The notes beneath the pieces are model-generated. The model did not search any database. It was not told the origin of the DNA and saw only the letters and a list, made by a program, of their open reading frames with translations. From Bacteroidetes bacterium B1(2017) (lineage in GTDB: Bacteria; Bacteroidota; Bacteroidia; UKL13-3), in the NCBI GenBank assembly GCA_002256395.1, contig NKJG01000003.1:434001-498000 (forward strand): a stretch of DNA of 64,000 nt, in the 5' to 3' direction. A program made the translations under genes and the position numbers. The first letter of the stretch is position 1. Every line of letters begins with the position of its first letter. Of the stretch, positions 32,621 to 42,243 are shown in pieces.

Positions 32621-35152
32621 ATGGAAGCAAAATTTTCACCACGAGTTAAAGATGTGATCTCTTACAGTAGAGAAGAGGCCATCCGTTTGGGCCATGATTA
32701 TATTGGCACCGAACACCTGCTATTAGGCCTCATTAGAGAGGGCGATGGTAAGGCGCTTAAGACACTGAAGGCACTAGATGTAGATCAGTTACGAGTTAAG
32801 AAAACCATTGAGGATAATATTAGAAGCTCTGCTACTAATAATACCAACTTTGTTAATATTCCCCTTACCAAACAAGCCGAGAAAGTACTTAAGATTACGT
32901 ACCTCGAAGCTAAAATTTTTAAAACAGATATCATAGGTACCGAACACCTTTTGCTGTCAATATTGCGTGATGAAGACAATTTGGCGTCACAGATACTCGG
33001 ACAATTTGGTGTTACCTACGAAATTTTTAAATCAGCCGTTGAGGGAAACCTTAGCGAAACTAAAAACGAAATGCCTGCAGAAGAAGATGAATACTTTGGT
33101 TCGGCACCAGAAGAAAGAAAGCCTGAACCTCGCAAAACTGATGTAAAGTCTAAAACCCCAGTTCTGGATAATTTTGGAAGAGATTTAACCAAAGCGGGTG
33201 AAGAAGGAAAACTAGATCCGATTGTTGGAAGAGAAAAAGAAATAGAACGTGTATCGCAAATCTTGTCTCGTCGGAAAAAAAACAATCCTATTCTTATTGG
33301 CGAACCAGGTGTTGGTAAAACGGCCATTGCCGAAGGCTTAGCTTTAAGAATTATCCAACGTAAAGTTTCTAGAGTGTTGTTCAACAAGCGTATTGTTATG
33401 CTAGATTTAGCTAGCCTTGTTGCAGGTACTAAATACCGCGGTCAGTTCGAAGAACGCATGAAAGCCGTAATGAACGAGCTTGAAAAATCGCCTGATGTAA
33501 TTTTGTTTATTGATGAAATTCATACCCTTGTGGGTGCAGGTGGTGCAAGTGGTTCATTAGATGCTTCCAATATGTTTAAGCCTGCTTTGGCTCGTGGCGA
33601 AATCCAATGTATTGGTGCTACTACGCTTAATGAGTACCGTCAATACATAGAAAAAGATGGTGCCTTAGAACGTAGGTTCCAAATGGTAATGGTTGAACCA
33701 GCTACGGCAGAAGAGAGCATAGAAATATTAAATAATATTAAAGATAAATACGAAGCGCATCATAGTGTAAATTATGAACCAGCTGCTATTGTTGCTTGTG
33801 TTAAAATGAGTAACCGGTATCTTACAGATAGACACTTACCAGATAAAGCCATTGATGTGTTAGATGAAGCTGGTGCTCGTGTGCATTTAAGCAATATTCA
33901 TGTGCCTGCCAATATTCTTGAATTAGAGAAACAAATTGAGGATATTAAGGTTGAAAAAAATAAGGTGGTTAAAAGCCAGAAATACGAAGAGGCTGCCAAA
34001 CTTAGAGATAGAGAAAAACATCTTCTAGAACAACTTGAATCTGAAAAGGTGCGTTGGGAAGATGAAACAAAAACTCAGCGCTACAATGTTACCGAAGATA
34101 GTGTTGCCGAAGTTATTGCAATGATGACAGGTGTGCCTGTTAAACGTATTGCTCAAAGCGAAGGACAACGTTTATTGAATATGGGTACTGAGTTGGCGGG
34201 TAAAGTTATTGGTCAAGATGAGGCTATTAAAAAGCTAACCAAAGCCATTCAACGTACACGTGCGGGTTTAAAGAATCCTAACAAGCCAATTGGTTCATTT
34301 GTTTTCCTTGGCCCTACAGGAGTTGGTAAAACAGAAATGGCTAAAGTATTAGCGAAATATTTATTCGATACTGAAGAAGCAATGATTCGTATTGATATGA
34401 GCGAGTACATGGAGAAATTTGCTGTAAGCCGTTTGGTTGGAGCGCCTCCAGGTTATGTTGGTTATGAAGAAGGTGGACAGCTAACTGAGAAAATTCGTAG
34501 AAAACCATATGCTGTTGTTTTGCTGGATGAGATAGAAAAAGCGCATCCAGATGTGTTTAATATTTTATTGCAAGTGCTAGATGAAGGCTTTATTACCGAT
34601 AGCATGGGTCGTAAAGTAGATTTTAGAAATACCATTATTATCATGACGTCTAATCTTGGTTCGCGCCAATTGAAAGACTTTGCGGGTGGTGTTGGTTTTT
34701 CTACTCCAAGCAAAACTGCCGATACCGATAAGAACAATAAAATTGTGATTGAAAATGCCTTGAAGCGTTTCTTCTCACCTGAGTTCCTAAATCGTATTGA
34801 TGATGTAATAGTATTCTCATCATTAGATAGAGAGTCAATAGGCAAAATATTAGACCTGAACCTAGAAAAGCTTTTGAAGCGTATTGAAGAGCTTGGGTTC
34901 AAAGTTAAATTTAGCGAAAGTGCGAAAGAGTTCTTAGCCGATAAAGGCTTTGATGCAGATTTAGGTGCTAGACCACTTTCACGCACGATTCAAAAATTTG
35001 TGGAAGATCCAATAGCAGAAGAGCTTCTTAAAATGGAAATGACCGAAGGGGATACCATTGAAATTGATTATGATAAGGAGGCAAACACAGGAGAATTAAA
35101 AATTACCAGTGGAGGCAAAAAATCACCGGGTCGTAAAAAGAAAGAAATATAA
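32621..35152 (+). CDS. clpC: ATP-dependent Clp protease ATP-binding subunit ClpC
   Basis: Hexameric AAA+ unfoldase that feeds ClpP, 843 residues. N-terminal double Clp-N repeat (1-145: [18 protein letters not shown] and [15 protein letters not shown]). First AAA+ with Walker A GEPGVGKT (near 227) and Walker [15 protein letters not shown] domain near 430-475 ([20 protein letters not shown]); second AAA+ with GPTGVGKT (near 565) and [13 protein letters not shown]. The UVR linker identifies ClpC rather than ClpA or ClpB. Divergent from the peptide transporter, with 66 bases between the starts. A strong terminator follows. Confidence 0.95.
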   Translation: MEAKFSPRVKDVISYSREEAIRLGHDYIGTEHLLLGLIREGDGKALKTLKALDVDQLRVKKTIEDNIRSSATNNTNFVNIPLTKQAEKVLKITYLEAKIFKTDIIGTEHLLLSILRDEDNLASQILGQFGVTYEIFKSAVEGNLSETKNEMPAEEDEYFGSAPEERKPEPRKTDVKSKTPVLDNFGRDLTKAGEEGKLDPIVGREKEIERVSQILSRRKKNNPILIGEPGVGKTAIAEGLALRIIQRKVSRVLFNKRIVMLDLASLVAGTKYRGQFEERMKAVMNELEKSPDVILFIDEIHTLVGAGGASGSLDASNMFKPALARGEIQCIGATTLNEYRQYIEKDGALERRFQMVMVEPATAEESIEILNNIKDKYEAHHSVNYEPAAIVACVKMSNRYLTDRHLPDKAIDVLDEAGARVHLSNIHVPANILELEKQIEDIKVEKNKVVKSQKYEEAAKLRDREKHLLEQLESEKVRWEDETKTQRYNVTEDSVAEVIAMMTGVPVKRIAQSEGQRLLNMGTELAGKVIGQDEAIKKLTKAIQRTRAGLKNPNKPIGSFVFLGPTGVGKTEMAKVLAKYLFDTEEAMIRIDMSEYMEKFAVSRLVGAPPGYVGYEEGGQLTEKIRRKPYAVVLLDEIEKAHPDVFNILLQVLDEGFITDSMGRKVDFRNTIIIMTSNLGSRQLKDFAGGVGFSTPSKTADTDKNNKIVIENALKRFFSPEFLNRIDDVIVFSSLDRESIGKILDLNLEKLLKRIEELGFKVKFSESAKEFLADKGFDADLGARPLSRTIQKFVEDPIAEELLKMEMTEGDTIEIDYDKEANTGELKITSGGKKSPGRKKKEI

Positions 35153-35154
35153 TC

Positions 35155-35188
35155 CAAAAAGGCTCGCAGGTTGCGGGCCTTTTTTGTA
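35155..35188 (+). terminator. Rho-independent terminator after clpC
   Basis: Stem AAAAAGGCTCGC ... GCGGGCCTTTTTT with loop AGGTT, followed by a T-run. Begins 3 bases after the clpC stop and ends 26 bases before rlmH. Confidence 0.85.
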
Positions 35189-35213
35189 GGTTTATTTAAA
35201 CGAACGAGAATAT

Positions 35214-35678
35214 ATGAAAATAACTTTAATACGACTTGGTAAGCTTCATTTACCCTTTGCTCAGGCAGGTTTTGATGAGTATTCGAAGCGTTTAAAGCAC
35301 TATGTGAAGTTTAACGACGAATTGCTTGTTGTAACTAGCAAAAGCAAGGAGGAGGCCTCTATTAAGAAACTAGAAGGGGAGGCAATCTTAAAGAAGATTC
35401 AGGCGACAGATTATTTAGTATTGTTAGATGAACGAGGTAAGAGTTTTAGTTCACCAGGCTTTGCTAAGTTTATTGAGCAAATGCAATTAAAAACAAATCA
35501 CTTGGTTTTTGTAATAGGTGGGGCTTATGGTTTTGATGAAAGCGTATATGCAAGAGCTAATGCCCAACTTTCTATATCAGAATTTACCTTTTCACACCAA
35601 CTTGTACCACTTATTTTTGGTGAACAATTATATAGAGCCTTTACTATAATTAAAGGCGAACCCTACCATCATAGTTAA
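35214..35678 (+). CDS. rlmH: 23S rRNA (pseudouridine1915-N3)-methyltransferase RlmH
   Basis: SPOUT-fold methyltransferase, 154 residues, acting on helix 69 of the 23S rRNA in assembled ribosomes. Characteristic motifs: LDERGKSFSS (near 77-86), the SAM-binding knot FVIGGAYGFDESV (near 101-113) and the C-terminal FGEQLYRAFTIIKGEPYHH, which ends almost every RlmH. Separate from clpC by a terminator, so it needs its own promoter; TAGGTTTA at the end of the terminator T-run is a poor -7 match. Confidence 0.95.
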   Translation: MKITLIRLGKLHLPFAQAGFDEYSKRLKHYVKFNDELLVVTSKSKEEASIKKLEGEAILKKIQATDYLVLLDERGKSFSSPGFAKFIEQMQLKTNHLVFVIGGAYGFDESVYARANAQLSISEFTFSHQLVPLIFGEQLYRAFTIIKGEPYHHS

Positions 35679-35717
35679 TGCTTTGCTTTGAGCTTCTTGG
35701 CAGATATTAAATAGATT

Positions 35718-36173
35718 TTATTCTTCTATTCCAATGCTAGAATCTTTCAAATGTTCTTCATAAACGACCAACTCTTGAGTTTTGCTACCATGTACAAGCT
35801 TTAGTTCATCGGCTGTTTGTGGGGTAACAATAGAATAGGTTTTAGAAGTATCGAGGTCGGAATTTAAAATAAATCTAGCTCTGCCATTTATTACTTGCGA
35901 TTTGCAAACAATCGAGTAGTTCTCGTCGTATAAATACACGGCCAATCCTGAGGCCGAAAATTGACCATGTTCTGAAATGCCTTTTACTTTTACACTTAGA
36001 AGTTTTTTGGGAATAGGCTTAAGGTTATTGATAACCTCTTTAGTGCTAATACTTATTGGCTCAATCTTATTAATGTTCATGTAAGTATCCACGCTCAAGT
36101 CTCCCTTAAGGAAAACCAAGAACGGAATAAATGCAAGTGACCAAAGATATTTAAGCGCAATTTTCATATACAC
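35718..36173 (-). CDS. Secreted hypothetical protein, 151 residues
   Basis: Not recognised. An N-terminal hydrophobic segment (LWSLAFIPFLVFLKG, about 9-24) may be a signal peptide or anchor. The rest looks like a small beta domain: KKLLSVKVKGISEHGQFSAS, then SIVCKSQVINGRARFILN and TSKTYSIVTP. This pattern, with 'v..G.Ar..L...L..s.tY.i', is like Ig/transthyretin-type folds in exported Bacteroidota proteins. Single gene between rlmH (convergent) and the epimerase. Confidence 0.5.
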   Translation of the reverse strand: MYMKIALKYLWSLAFIPFLVFLKGDLSVDTYMNINKIEPISISTKEVINNLKPIPKKLLSVKVKGISEHGQFSASGLAVYLYDENYSIVCKSQVINGRARFILNSDLDTSKTYSIVTPQTADELKLVHGSKTQELVVYEEHLKDSSIGIEE

Positions 36174-36304
36174 TATGTACTAGGCATTTCCTGTGCCATA
36201 TAGTTTATGTGTTGAAAATCAAGCGAATGAAACGAATCTCAATTTAAGAAAGTGTTTCATTTTGGGATTCCAATTCCTGATGTGAGTTTTGATTTTATCT
36301 TTTT

Positions 36305-36356
36305 GTAGGGACAGGTCGCGACATTTTTGTAGGGACAGGTCGCGACCTGTCCCTAC
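36305..36356. repeat. GTAGGGACAGGTCG palindrome, second locus
   Basis: A half copy (GTAGGGACAGGTCGCGAC, 36305-36322) then ATTTTT and a complete 28-bp perfect palindrome at 36329-36356, identical to 3387-3414. Its last base is also the last base of the stop codon of the epimerase gene (minus strand), so the repeat abuts that gene exactly. Confidence 0.85.
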
Positions 36357-38323
36357 TATTGCATCAACATTTGTTGTAAGTCGTTGCTGTTTGGAAGGGT
36401 AACGTCGTTGTCTAAGCTTTCAAAGATTGAGTTTTTGCTTTTAAATTCAGGAACCATACGTTTCATCTTGCCAACAATTACCATATTGTCTTGAGAATTA
36501 TAGGTTTCAATTAAATCTGAAATCAAACTTTTTACTTCCAAAAAGTCATAGGAACGAACCTTACCAATCATAATTTTTTCATGATGGGTTGGGAGAGAAT
36601 TCTCTTGATCATTAAGTAGTTCTTCAAAAATCTTTTCACCTGGTCTTAAGCCTGAGTAAACAATTTGAATGTCTTTGCCTAAGGTTAGGCCGCTTAGTTT
36701 AACCATTTTCTTAGCCAAATCAACAATTTTGGTTGATTTGCCCATGTCGAAAATGAATATTTCTCCTCCTTTACCCATATTGCCAGCTTCCAATACTAAT
36801 TGGCAAGCCTCGGGAATGGTCATAAAATAACGTGTAATATCAGGATGTGTAACCGTAATTGGTCCACCTTCTTCAATTTGTTTTCTAAATTTAGGAATTA
36901 CAGAACCGCTAGAGCCAAGTACATTTCCAAAACGAGTGGTGATGAATTTGGTTTTACCATTACCTGTTTTACTATTGTGTTCCCACATAGATTGAACATA
37001 TATTTCGGCAATTCGTTTGCTAGCACCCATCACATTTGTTGGGTTAACTGCCTTGTCTGTACTCACCATCACAAAACGCTCTACACCATAATTAACGGCC
37101 ATTTCAGAAAGAATCTTTGTTCCATTTACATTTACTCGAACAGCTTCTCCTGGATTTTCTTCCATTAAAGGTACGTGTTTATAGGCGGCAGCGTGATAAA
37201 TAATATCTGGATGGAAATGTTCAAATACTCGTGACATCCTAGCTGAATTAGTTATGTCTGCAACAATAATTTCTGCAAAGGTATTCATCGCTTGAGGGTG
37301 AATATCTCTAATTTCTGCGTCTAGTTCATAAAGCTTAATTTCGGATGAATCGAGGCAAAGAAGCTTTTTAGGTTTAAATTTTAACAATTGTCTAACCATT
37401 TCTGAGCCTATAGAACCACCCGCACCTGTAACCAAAATTACTTTATTGTTTACTTGATGCCCAATACTATCCTTGTTTAGTTGAATAACATCGCGTTCAA
37501 TTAAATCCTCAATTTTTACTTGCTTCATTTGTTTAAAGCTAAGCTCTCCATTGATCCATTTTTCAACTGGTGGAACAGTTCTAACAGCTACGCCTAAGTT
37601 CAAACAACGTTCAATAATATCTTGCTTTTTGCTGATTGAAATTTGAGGGTCAGCAATAACCATTTGCTTTACTTTAAAGCGTTGCAAAACGGCTTCTAAA
37701 TCAATTTGCCCATGAAAAATATTTACTCCTTCAAGTATTTTTTGTTGGTGGTTGTCGTCGTCTTCAAAAAATGCAACTACCTTAATACCTTCCGTTCCTT
37801 CTTGCTCTAATTTACGCTTCGTTGTAAGCCCTGATGAACCTGCACCATAAATTGCGAAACTCTCTTTTTTAGTATCGGAATAACTGCTAATTCGAATATA
37901 CATTAACTTAACAAAAACTCTAAAAGCTGCTAAGAAGAAGGTAGAAAAGGTAAAATCTAACAATAAAATAAATAAGGGAAACAAATGGCCACGATCTGGG
38001 AAATAATTGTGAACGGCATCTATTACAAATAAGAAGCCTAATGAAACTCCCATGGCATAAAAAATACGCAGGCCATCTTGAACACTTGTGTGTCTTATTA
38101 CAAAACTATGTAAACGGAAATAACTGATATTAACTCCTTTAACCAGCAATACAATGGGTATGGCCCCTAATGAATCATAAATATGATTTGTTTCAATACC
38201 TAAGGTAAACCTTGTTAATACCGCTAAAATATAGGCTACCGCGCACAAGCCAATATCAAACAATAAAATAAACCAACGGGGAACTTGGCTAGATTTTGAA
38301 AATAATAATTGTAAAAATTTCAT
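36356..38323 (-). CDS. Membrane-bound UDP-sugar 4,6-dehydratase/epimerase (WbpM/CapD/PglF type)
   Basis: A 655-residue inner-membrane enzyme of surface polysaccharide synthesis. Four N-terminal helices (about 15-130), a first Rossmann-like CoA-binding domain with AIYGAGSSGLTTKR (near 153), then an extended SDR domain with NAD motif VTGAGGSIGSEMV (near 299) and the catalytic region STDKAVNPTNVMGASKR (near 425-441), where Met replaces the usual Tyr, as in WbpM/PglF dehydratases. Likely converts UDP-GlcNAc to a 4-keto-6-deoxy sugar. Divergent from the XrtF cluster. No glycosyltransferase operon follows, only repeat DNA. Confidence 0.9.
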   Translation of the reverse strand: MKFLQLLFSKSSQVPRWFILLFDIGLCAVAYILAVLTRFTLGIETNHIYDSLGAIPIVLLVKGVNISYFRLHSFVIRHTSVQDGLRIFYAMGVSLGFLFVIDAVHNYFPDRGHLFPLFILLLDFTFSTFFLAAFRVFVKLMYIRISSYSDTKKESFAIYGAGSSGLTTKRKLEQEGTEGIKVVAFFEDDDNHQQKILEGVNIFHGQIDLEAVLQRFKVKQMVIADPQISISKKQDIIERCLNLGVAVRTVPPVEKWINGELSFKQMKQVKIEDLIERDVIQLNKDSIGHQVNNKVILVTGAGGSIGSEMVRQLLKFKPKKLLCLDSSEIKLYELDAEIRDIHPQAMNTFAEIIVADITNSARMSRVFEHFHPDIIYHAAAYKHVPLMEENPGEAVRVNVNGTKILSEMAVNYGVERFVMVSTDKAVNPTNVMGASKRIAEIYVQSMWEHNSKTGNGKTKFITTRFGNVLGSSGSVIPKFRKQIEEGGPITVTHPDITRYFMTIPEACQLVLEAGNMGKGGEIFIFDMGKSTKIVDLAKKMVKLSGLTLGKDIQIVYSGLRPGEKIFEELLNDQENSLPTHHEKIMIGKVRSYDFLEVKSLISDLIETYNSQDNMVIVGKMKRMVPEFKSKNSIFESLDNDVTLPNSNDLQQMLMQ

Positions 38324-38358
38324 TGCTTTTAGGTTGATAATTATATCAGAAACTAACT

Positions 38359-38389
38359 AACAAATATAGTATTTGTTGGAAAGTAACAA
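38359..38389 (-). promoter_or_regulatory. Promoter of the dehydratase gene with overlapping inverted repeat
   Basis: On the minus strand TTG (38387-38389), an 18-base spacer and TATATTTG (38361-38368, exact TAnnTTTG). The perfect inverted repeat AACAAATA-TAG-TATTTGTT (38359-38377) covers the -7 box, a good place for a repressor. Confidence 0.55.
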
Positions 38390-38555
38390 GATTTTTTATT
38401 TTATTTTAATGGGGTTTATGTAATTAGGGGAAATTCATAGTTAAATAGCGAAAATAGTGTTAAAACTGTTGCTTAAATTTTTTTTTCCTTCCGTTTCTTC
38501 ATTTCTTAACCTACTTCAATGAGCCATATCTTGTTAATTTATTTATATTCGCCTT

Positions 38556-39065
38556 ATGCTGCCTCCTGCAATAAAGTTTGTTTTACTTTTTCTGGGTTCC
38601 TATCTACTTATGCAATTAGCTTATACGGGCTATTTATGGATGTATGACCCAATGGTTGATCCGTTAACCTTGTATACTGCTAAACTATTGCAGGTATTAT
38701 TTTCTAATTCAAGTTTAGTAGATGTTCCTGGAGCCTCAAAGGTTCAGTTTTTATTAGACGGAAAAGCTATGGTTAATATTAAGGAAGGATGCAATGGTTT
38801 AAGTGTTGGTATAGCTTTGCTAGCATTTTTAATTGCCTTTACAGCAAAAGCCAAAAAATATTTAGTCTTTGTGCCGGTGTGCCTTCTAATTTTATTTGTT
38901 TCAAATATAATTCGCCTGTATGTTTTAGTTAGAATTAGACAATCCTATCCTGAGCATTTTGTTTTGTTTCATGAATATGTTTTTCCAATAATTTTATACG
39001 CAGTGGCATTTGTGATGATGGTCCTTTGGGTAAGGAAAAATACACTCCTAAAAAATGAAATTTAG
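38556..39065 (+). CDS. xrtF: Exosortase family protein XrtF
   Basis: Membrane transpeptidase-like exosortase, 169 residues with about five helices. The catalytic triad expected for the family is visible: Cys79 in EGCNGLSV, Arg120 in SNIIRLYVLV and His139 in FHEYVFPII. The EGCNG context and small size fit XrtF, the Bacteroidota exosortase, which presumably processes exported proteins with a C-terminal sorting signal; its substrates are poorly known. A partner membrane protein follows with a one-base overlap (TAGTG). A TATATTCG box ends only 4 bases before the ATG. Confidence 0.88.
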   Translation: MLPPAIKFVLLFLGSYLLMQLAYTGYLWMYDPMVDPLTLYTAKLLQVLFSNSSLVDVPGASKVQFLLDGKAMVNIKEGCNGLSVGIALLAFLIAFTAKAKKYLVFVPVCLLILFVSNIIRLYVLVRIRQSYPEHFVLFHEYVFPIILYAVAFVMMVLWVRKNTLLKNEI

Positions 39066-39472
39066 TGCTTAAAAATCAAACGATATTTTTGTTGGTAGTG
39101 ATACCACTGGTCTTGGTAAATTTTATGATTCAAGGATTTGATTTTATAGAATTTAAAAGCAATGCCTGTGGGTATTATACGTATAATACTACCTGTATGA
39201 GTTTTGCCAGTTTTGTGGCCAATAAAGCCATTCGTTTAGCCTTAAATTGCACGCTATTATGGCTTCTTCAATGGCGTTTTTATAAAATGTATAGCAATCT
39301 TTTTATGATGTTAATTTTAGGGTTAATATTTTTAGGAGCTTTAGATGTTTTTTTCTTGCAAGAACCTATTTTTTTTGCCCAACGTTTGCATCAGTTTTTG
39401 CATCCAATTGTCTTTAGTCCATTGCTTGCTATCATTGTGCTTGCATTTATGTTAGTTCCGCAAAAACAATAG
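39065..39472 (+). CDS. Exosortase F system-associated membrane protein
   Basis: A 135-residue protein with four hydrophobic helices. It starts at a GTG sharing one base with the xrtF stop. The C-terminal part FAQRLHQFLHPIVFSPLLAI is the typical region of the protein that regularly accompanies XrtF (TIGR04127-type, from memory). Role unknown; it may help or regulate the exosortase in the inner membrane. Two Cys lie in the first outer loop (CGYYTYNTTC). The next gene starts two bases after its stop, so all three are likely translated together. Confidence 0.8.
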   Translation: MLKNQTIFLLVVIPLVLVNFMIQGFDFIEFKSNACGYYTYNTTCMSFASFVANKAIRLALNCTLLWLLQWRFYKMYSNLFMMLILGLIFLGALDVFFLQEPIFFAQRLHQFLHPIVFSPLLAIIVLAFMLVPQKQ

Positions 39473-39474
39473 CT

Positions 39475-41298
39475 ATGATATTAGAATTGCTTTATTTCTT
39501 TCTTATTTTATTTGTGGTTTATGTTTATGGTATCGTACCTTTTGTTTTATTGAAAAAGCAATTGCCAATAAATCCATTTACTCCTATGCTAATTGGCTTT
39601 CCTATTTTAGGTGTATTAAGTCAGTGGTTTTTTGTTTCAGGTGCGATTAATTTTTTTGTTTTCATCGTTGTTTTGGTGGGTGCAATTGTTTCCATATGGC
39701 GCTATTCTTTTTATTTTCAATCCCATTTTGCCAATCTTAAAAATTGCCTCAAATCATTTTCAATTCAACAGAAGATAGCTAGTGTTAGTTTGTTATTTAT
39801 AATTGCTTATCAATCTGCCTTGCCTACTAAAATCAATGATTTGGGAATGTATTATCTCCAAACCTTGCAATGGATGGAGAAATATGGGGTGGTGAGTGGA
39901 GTGGGTAATTTGCATCCAGCTTTAGGGCTTGGGAGTGCTTGGCATAGTGTACTCGCACTATTTGATTTTATTCATATAAATCGTTACGGTGAAAATGGGG
40001 AAACGATACGCTTCTTAGGGTTAAATGGGAGCTTGGTATTTTCTTTCTTTTTGTTCTTACTAGTTGAAATAAAAACCAGTAGTTCTTATACAAAATGGTT
40101 TTTAAGTGCCTGTGCAATTTTTGTTTTGCCAATTTGTTTTATGTATTTAACTGCACCTAGCCCCGATTTGCCAGTGCTTTTTTATACCAGCCTAGTGTTG
40201 TATTGGTTCTTTTTAGAAAAAGATCAAATTCCCCTTGTGCTTTTTGTAATGCTTGCCTGTTTTGTTTTTGCCTGTAAACCTCCCGCCTTAACAGCTGTGG
40301 CTCTTTGTGTTTGGATGCTTGGTAAACAGCTAAGACTCAAAAAAAATCTATTTTTGTTAGGTCTTAAGAATGTTATTTATGCTGCCTGTATGGCACTCTT
40401 TTGCTTAGCTCCTGTAATATATAAAAACATTATTCAAACAGGCTATCCTTTATATCCTGCCCCGTATGGTGCCGAAAGTAAAATTAGTACCTCGCTTAGC
40501 CAATCCATATATGGTTCTACTGCCAAGATTCCTGCTGATTGGAATGAGGCATACCGAAAAGGAGTTGTAACTTGGGGCTTAAATGATAGCCTGACAAAGG
40601 AGATTTTTAAAAGCGATACACAAGTTAAAAAATCGCGTATTCAAATTTGGTTAACACGGCCAGGATACAAGGGGTTTATGAATAAATTGCTCTTTCTAAA
40701 TGCCATTCTATCTTTATTCTTACTCTGTTTAGGAGTGTTTAAATTAAGGGAATATTATTTCAATCAGCAATTAGAAAGGAATTTTGTTTTACCCATCCTA
40801 TTGGTGTCCATTACTTTTTTAGATTGGTATTTATTAAGCCAGTATAGGCTAATGCTGCCAACTGCGGTAGGGTTGTTTTCTCTTAATTCCTTTTTGTTTT
40901 ACTCGTTTTTTTTCAAACAAATAAATGGCTTTGTATTTCCTAAAAAAGTTAGTGCAAATTTAGTATTGATTTTTCCTCTGCTTTATGGTTTAATGGCTTT
41001 TATGCCCATGAGTGCCTTTAAGGATTCTTCACGAAATAAAGATATAACCCAAAGCAGCGGGTTTACTCCTAACTATTTACTCCTACCTTTTGGTCGTTAC
41101 CAAGGATTTGAACCCATCGATTCTTTTCAGGTAGATTCGCAATATGTCTATTTTTATCCGCATCAAACCTATGCCTGGGATTGCCCAATACCGGCAGCCA
41201 GCCATGGACAGCAATATTATGTTCAAGAGGTGTTTCAATATAAATTTAGATCCAATTCATCGAAAACGCAAGATGGATTTTATCTCGAAAAGAAGTAA
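39475..41298 (+). CDS. Large polytopic membrane protein, GT-C-like
   Basis: A 607-residue inner-membrane protein with roughly 12-13 helices and a C-terminal soluble tail of about 90 residues. The first large outer loop has NDLGMYYLQTLQWMEKYGVV and GNLHPALGLGSAWHS (near 121-160), conserved features of a family of lipid-linked-sugar GT-C-like proteins that I recall as LIC_10190-type; not verified. It could transfer a sugar from a polyprenyl donor to an exported product. It ends the XrtF operon, so a link between sortase processing and glycosylation is plausible but inferred. Confidence 0.6.
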   Translation: MILELLYFFLILFVVYVYGIVPFVLLKKQLPINPFTPMLIGFPILGVLSQWFFVSGAINFFVFIVVLVGAIVSIWRYSFYFQSHFANLKNCLKSFSIQQKIASVSLLFIIAYQSALPTKINDLGMYYLQTLQWMEKYGVVSGVGNLHPALGLGSAWHSVLALFDFIHINRYGENGETIRFLGLNGSLVFSFFLFLLVEIKTSSSYTKWFLSACAIFVLPICFMYLTAPSPDLPVLFYTSLVLYWFFLEKDQIPLVLFVMLACFVFACKPPALTAVALCVWMLGKQLRLKKNLFLLGLKNVIYAACMALFCLAPVIYKNIIQTGYPLYPAPYGAESKISTSLSQSIYGSTAKIPADWNEAYRKGVVTWGLNDSLTKEIFKSDTQVKKSRIQIWLTRPGYKGFMNKLLFLNAILSLFLLCLGVFKLREYYFNQQLERNFVLPILLVSITFLDWYLLSQYRLMLPTAVGLFSLNSFLFYSFFFKQINGFVFPKKVSANLVLIFPLLYGLMAFMPMSAFKDSSRNKDITQSSGFTPNYLLLPFGRYQGFEPIDSFQVDSQYVYFYPHQTYAWDCPIPAASHGQQYYVQEVFQYKFRSNSSKTQDGFYLEKK

Positions 41299-41325
41299 GG
41301 TTTCTTTAAAATAGAAATACTCTTA

Positions 41326-42243
41326 TCAGTTTAATAACAAGGCTTGAAATTGCCAATTTCCATTCCCCGTTTTCTTAATTCCTGGTGCTGGGAAGTGGTA
41401 ATAATCTGCAATATTTAAACCCGTTTTTAAGGTCTTATTTTTAACAGGTATAGCATTTAAGTTATAATCCAATCCTATAAAAAACTCCCTTTGCAAAGGA
41501 TAGTTAATTCCGTAATAAAAGGATTCCGCAAAATTGTTTACGCCATATCCTAAAGATAAATTCAAATATTTTGGCCAAAACCCTTTGGCTGTTTTTGGCA
41601 ATACTCCATGCACATCTGTACTAAGCCAATAAATATGTCCATTGTAATCGGCCGTTAACGACCAATTTTTGTAGTTGTTTTGAATATAATACGAGCTTGG
41701 AAAGTAGCTGAATTTGAATTTGAAATTTCTTAAATAGGGTACTTTATGTTGTGCATAGGCATAACCAATCCCAATGGAGTTTGCCAATAAATCTGTTGGC
41801 GAAAATTCATAGCTCGAAAAGCCATCCCCAATTTCTATGCTTAAAGCCCAAACAAAGGGTAATAAAGTACTATAAAATAAGCAACGTTCTTCCCTAAACT
41901 CGCCCCATTTTAAAAGTTCGTAAAGGGCATTGCTATACATATAAGAGGTGTAAAAATGTCCAACTTTATCAATTCCTAAACTATAATTATTGTATCCTCC
42001 ATCATTATTCATAACAAAAGGATGATAATCGCCTTGCCACCACCATTTATATTCTAAATACATACTGGCGGTTTGTTGAGCAATAAGGCCTGCAATTATT
42101 AGTTTCTGCTTTTTACTTAATGGCTCACTTTTTTGAATAAGCGTATCTTGTAAAATACTATCTGTTGGGTTCAATTGAAAGCTTGCTCGGCAAGGTGCCC
42201 AAAACAAAAAAAGTAAACTAATTAGCAAGCAATACTTTCTCAT
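41326..42243 (-). CDS. DUF2279-family envelope protein
   Basis: A 305-residue exported protein: signal peptide (LLISLLFLFWAPCRAS). The core motif is LGIDKVGHFYTSYMYSNAL (near 89-107) with WALSIEIGDGFSSYEFSPTDL and LLANSIGIG (near 132-160), the DUF2279/YfiM pattern of conserved D, H, E and D residues in a membrane-embedded fold. The C-terminal half is strand-rich and could be an outer-membrane barrel. The function of the family is unknown. Its ATG overlaps the stop of the upstream gene by four bases (ATGA), so the two are coupled. Confidence 0.75.
   Translation of the reverse strand: MRKYCLLISLLFLFWAPCRASFQLNPTDSILQDTLIQKSEPLSKKQKLIIAGLIAQQTASMYLEYKWWWQGDYHPFVMNNDGGYNNYSLGIDKVGHFYTSYMYSNALYELLKWGEFREERCLFYSTLLPFVWALSIEIGDGFSSYEFSPTDLLANSIGIGYAYAQHKVPYLRNFKFKFSYFPSSYYIQNNYKNWSLTADYNGHIYWLSTDVHGVLPKTAKGFWPKYLNLSLGYGVNNFAESFYYGINYPLQREFFIGLDYNLNAIPVKNKTLKTGLNIADYYHFPAPGIKKTGNGNWQFQALLLN

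Noticed and set aside
38556..39065. Phage or plasmid gene
   Set aside because: Cys/Arg/His exosortase triad and the typical partner gene make XrtF clear.
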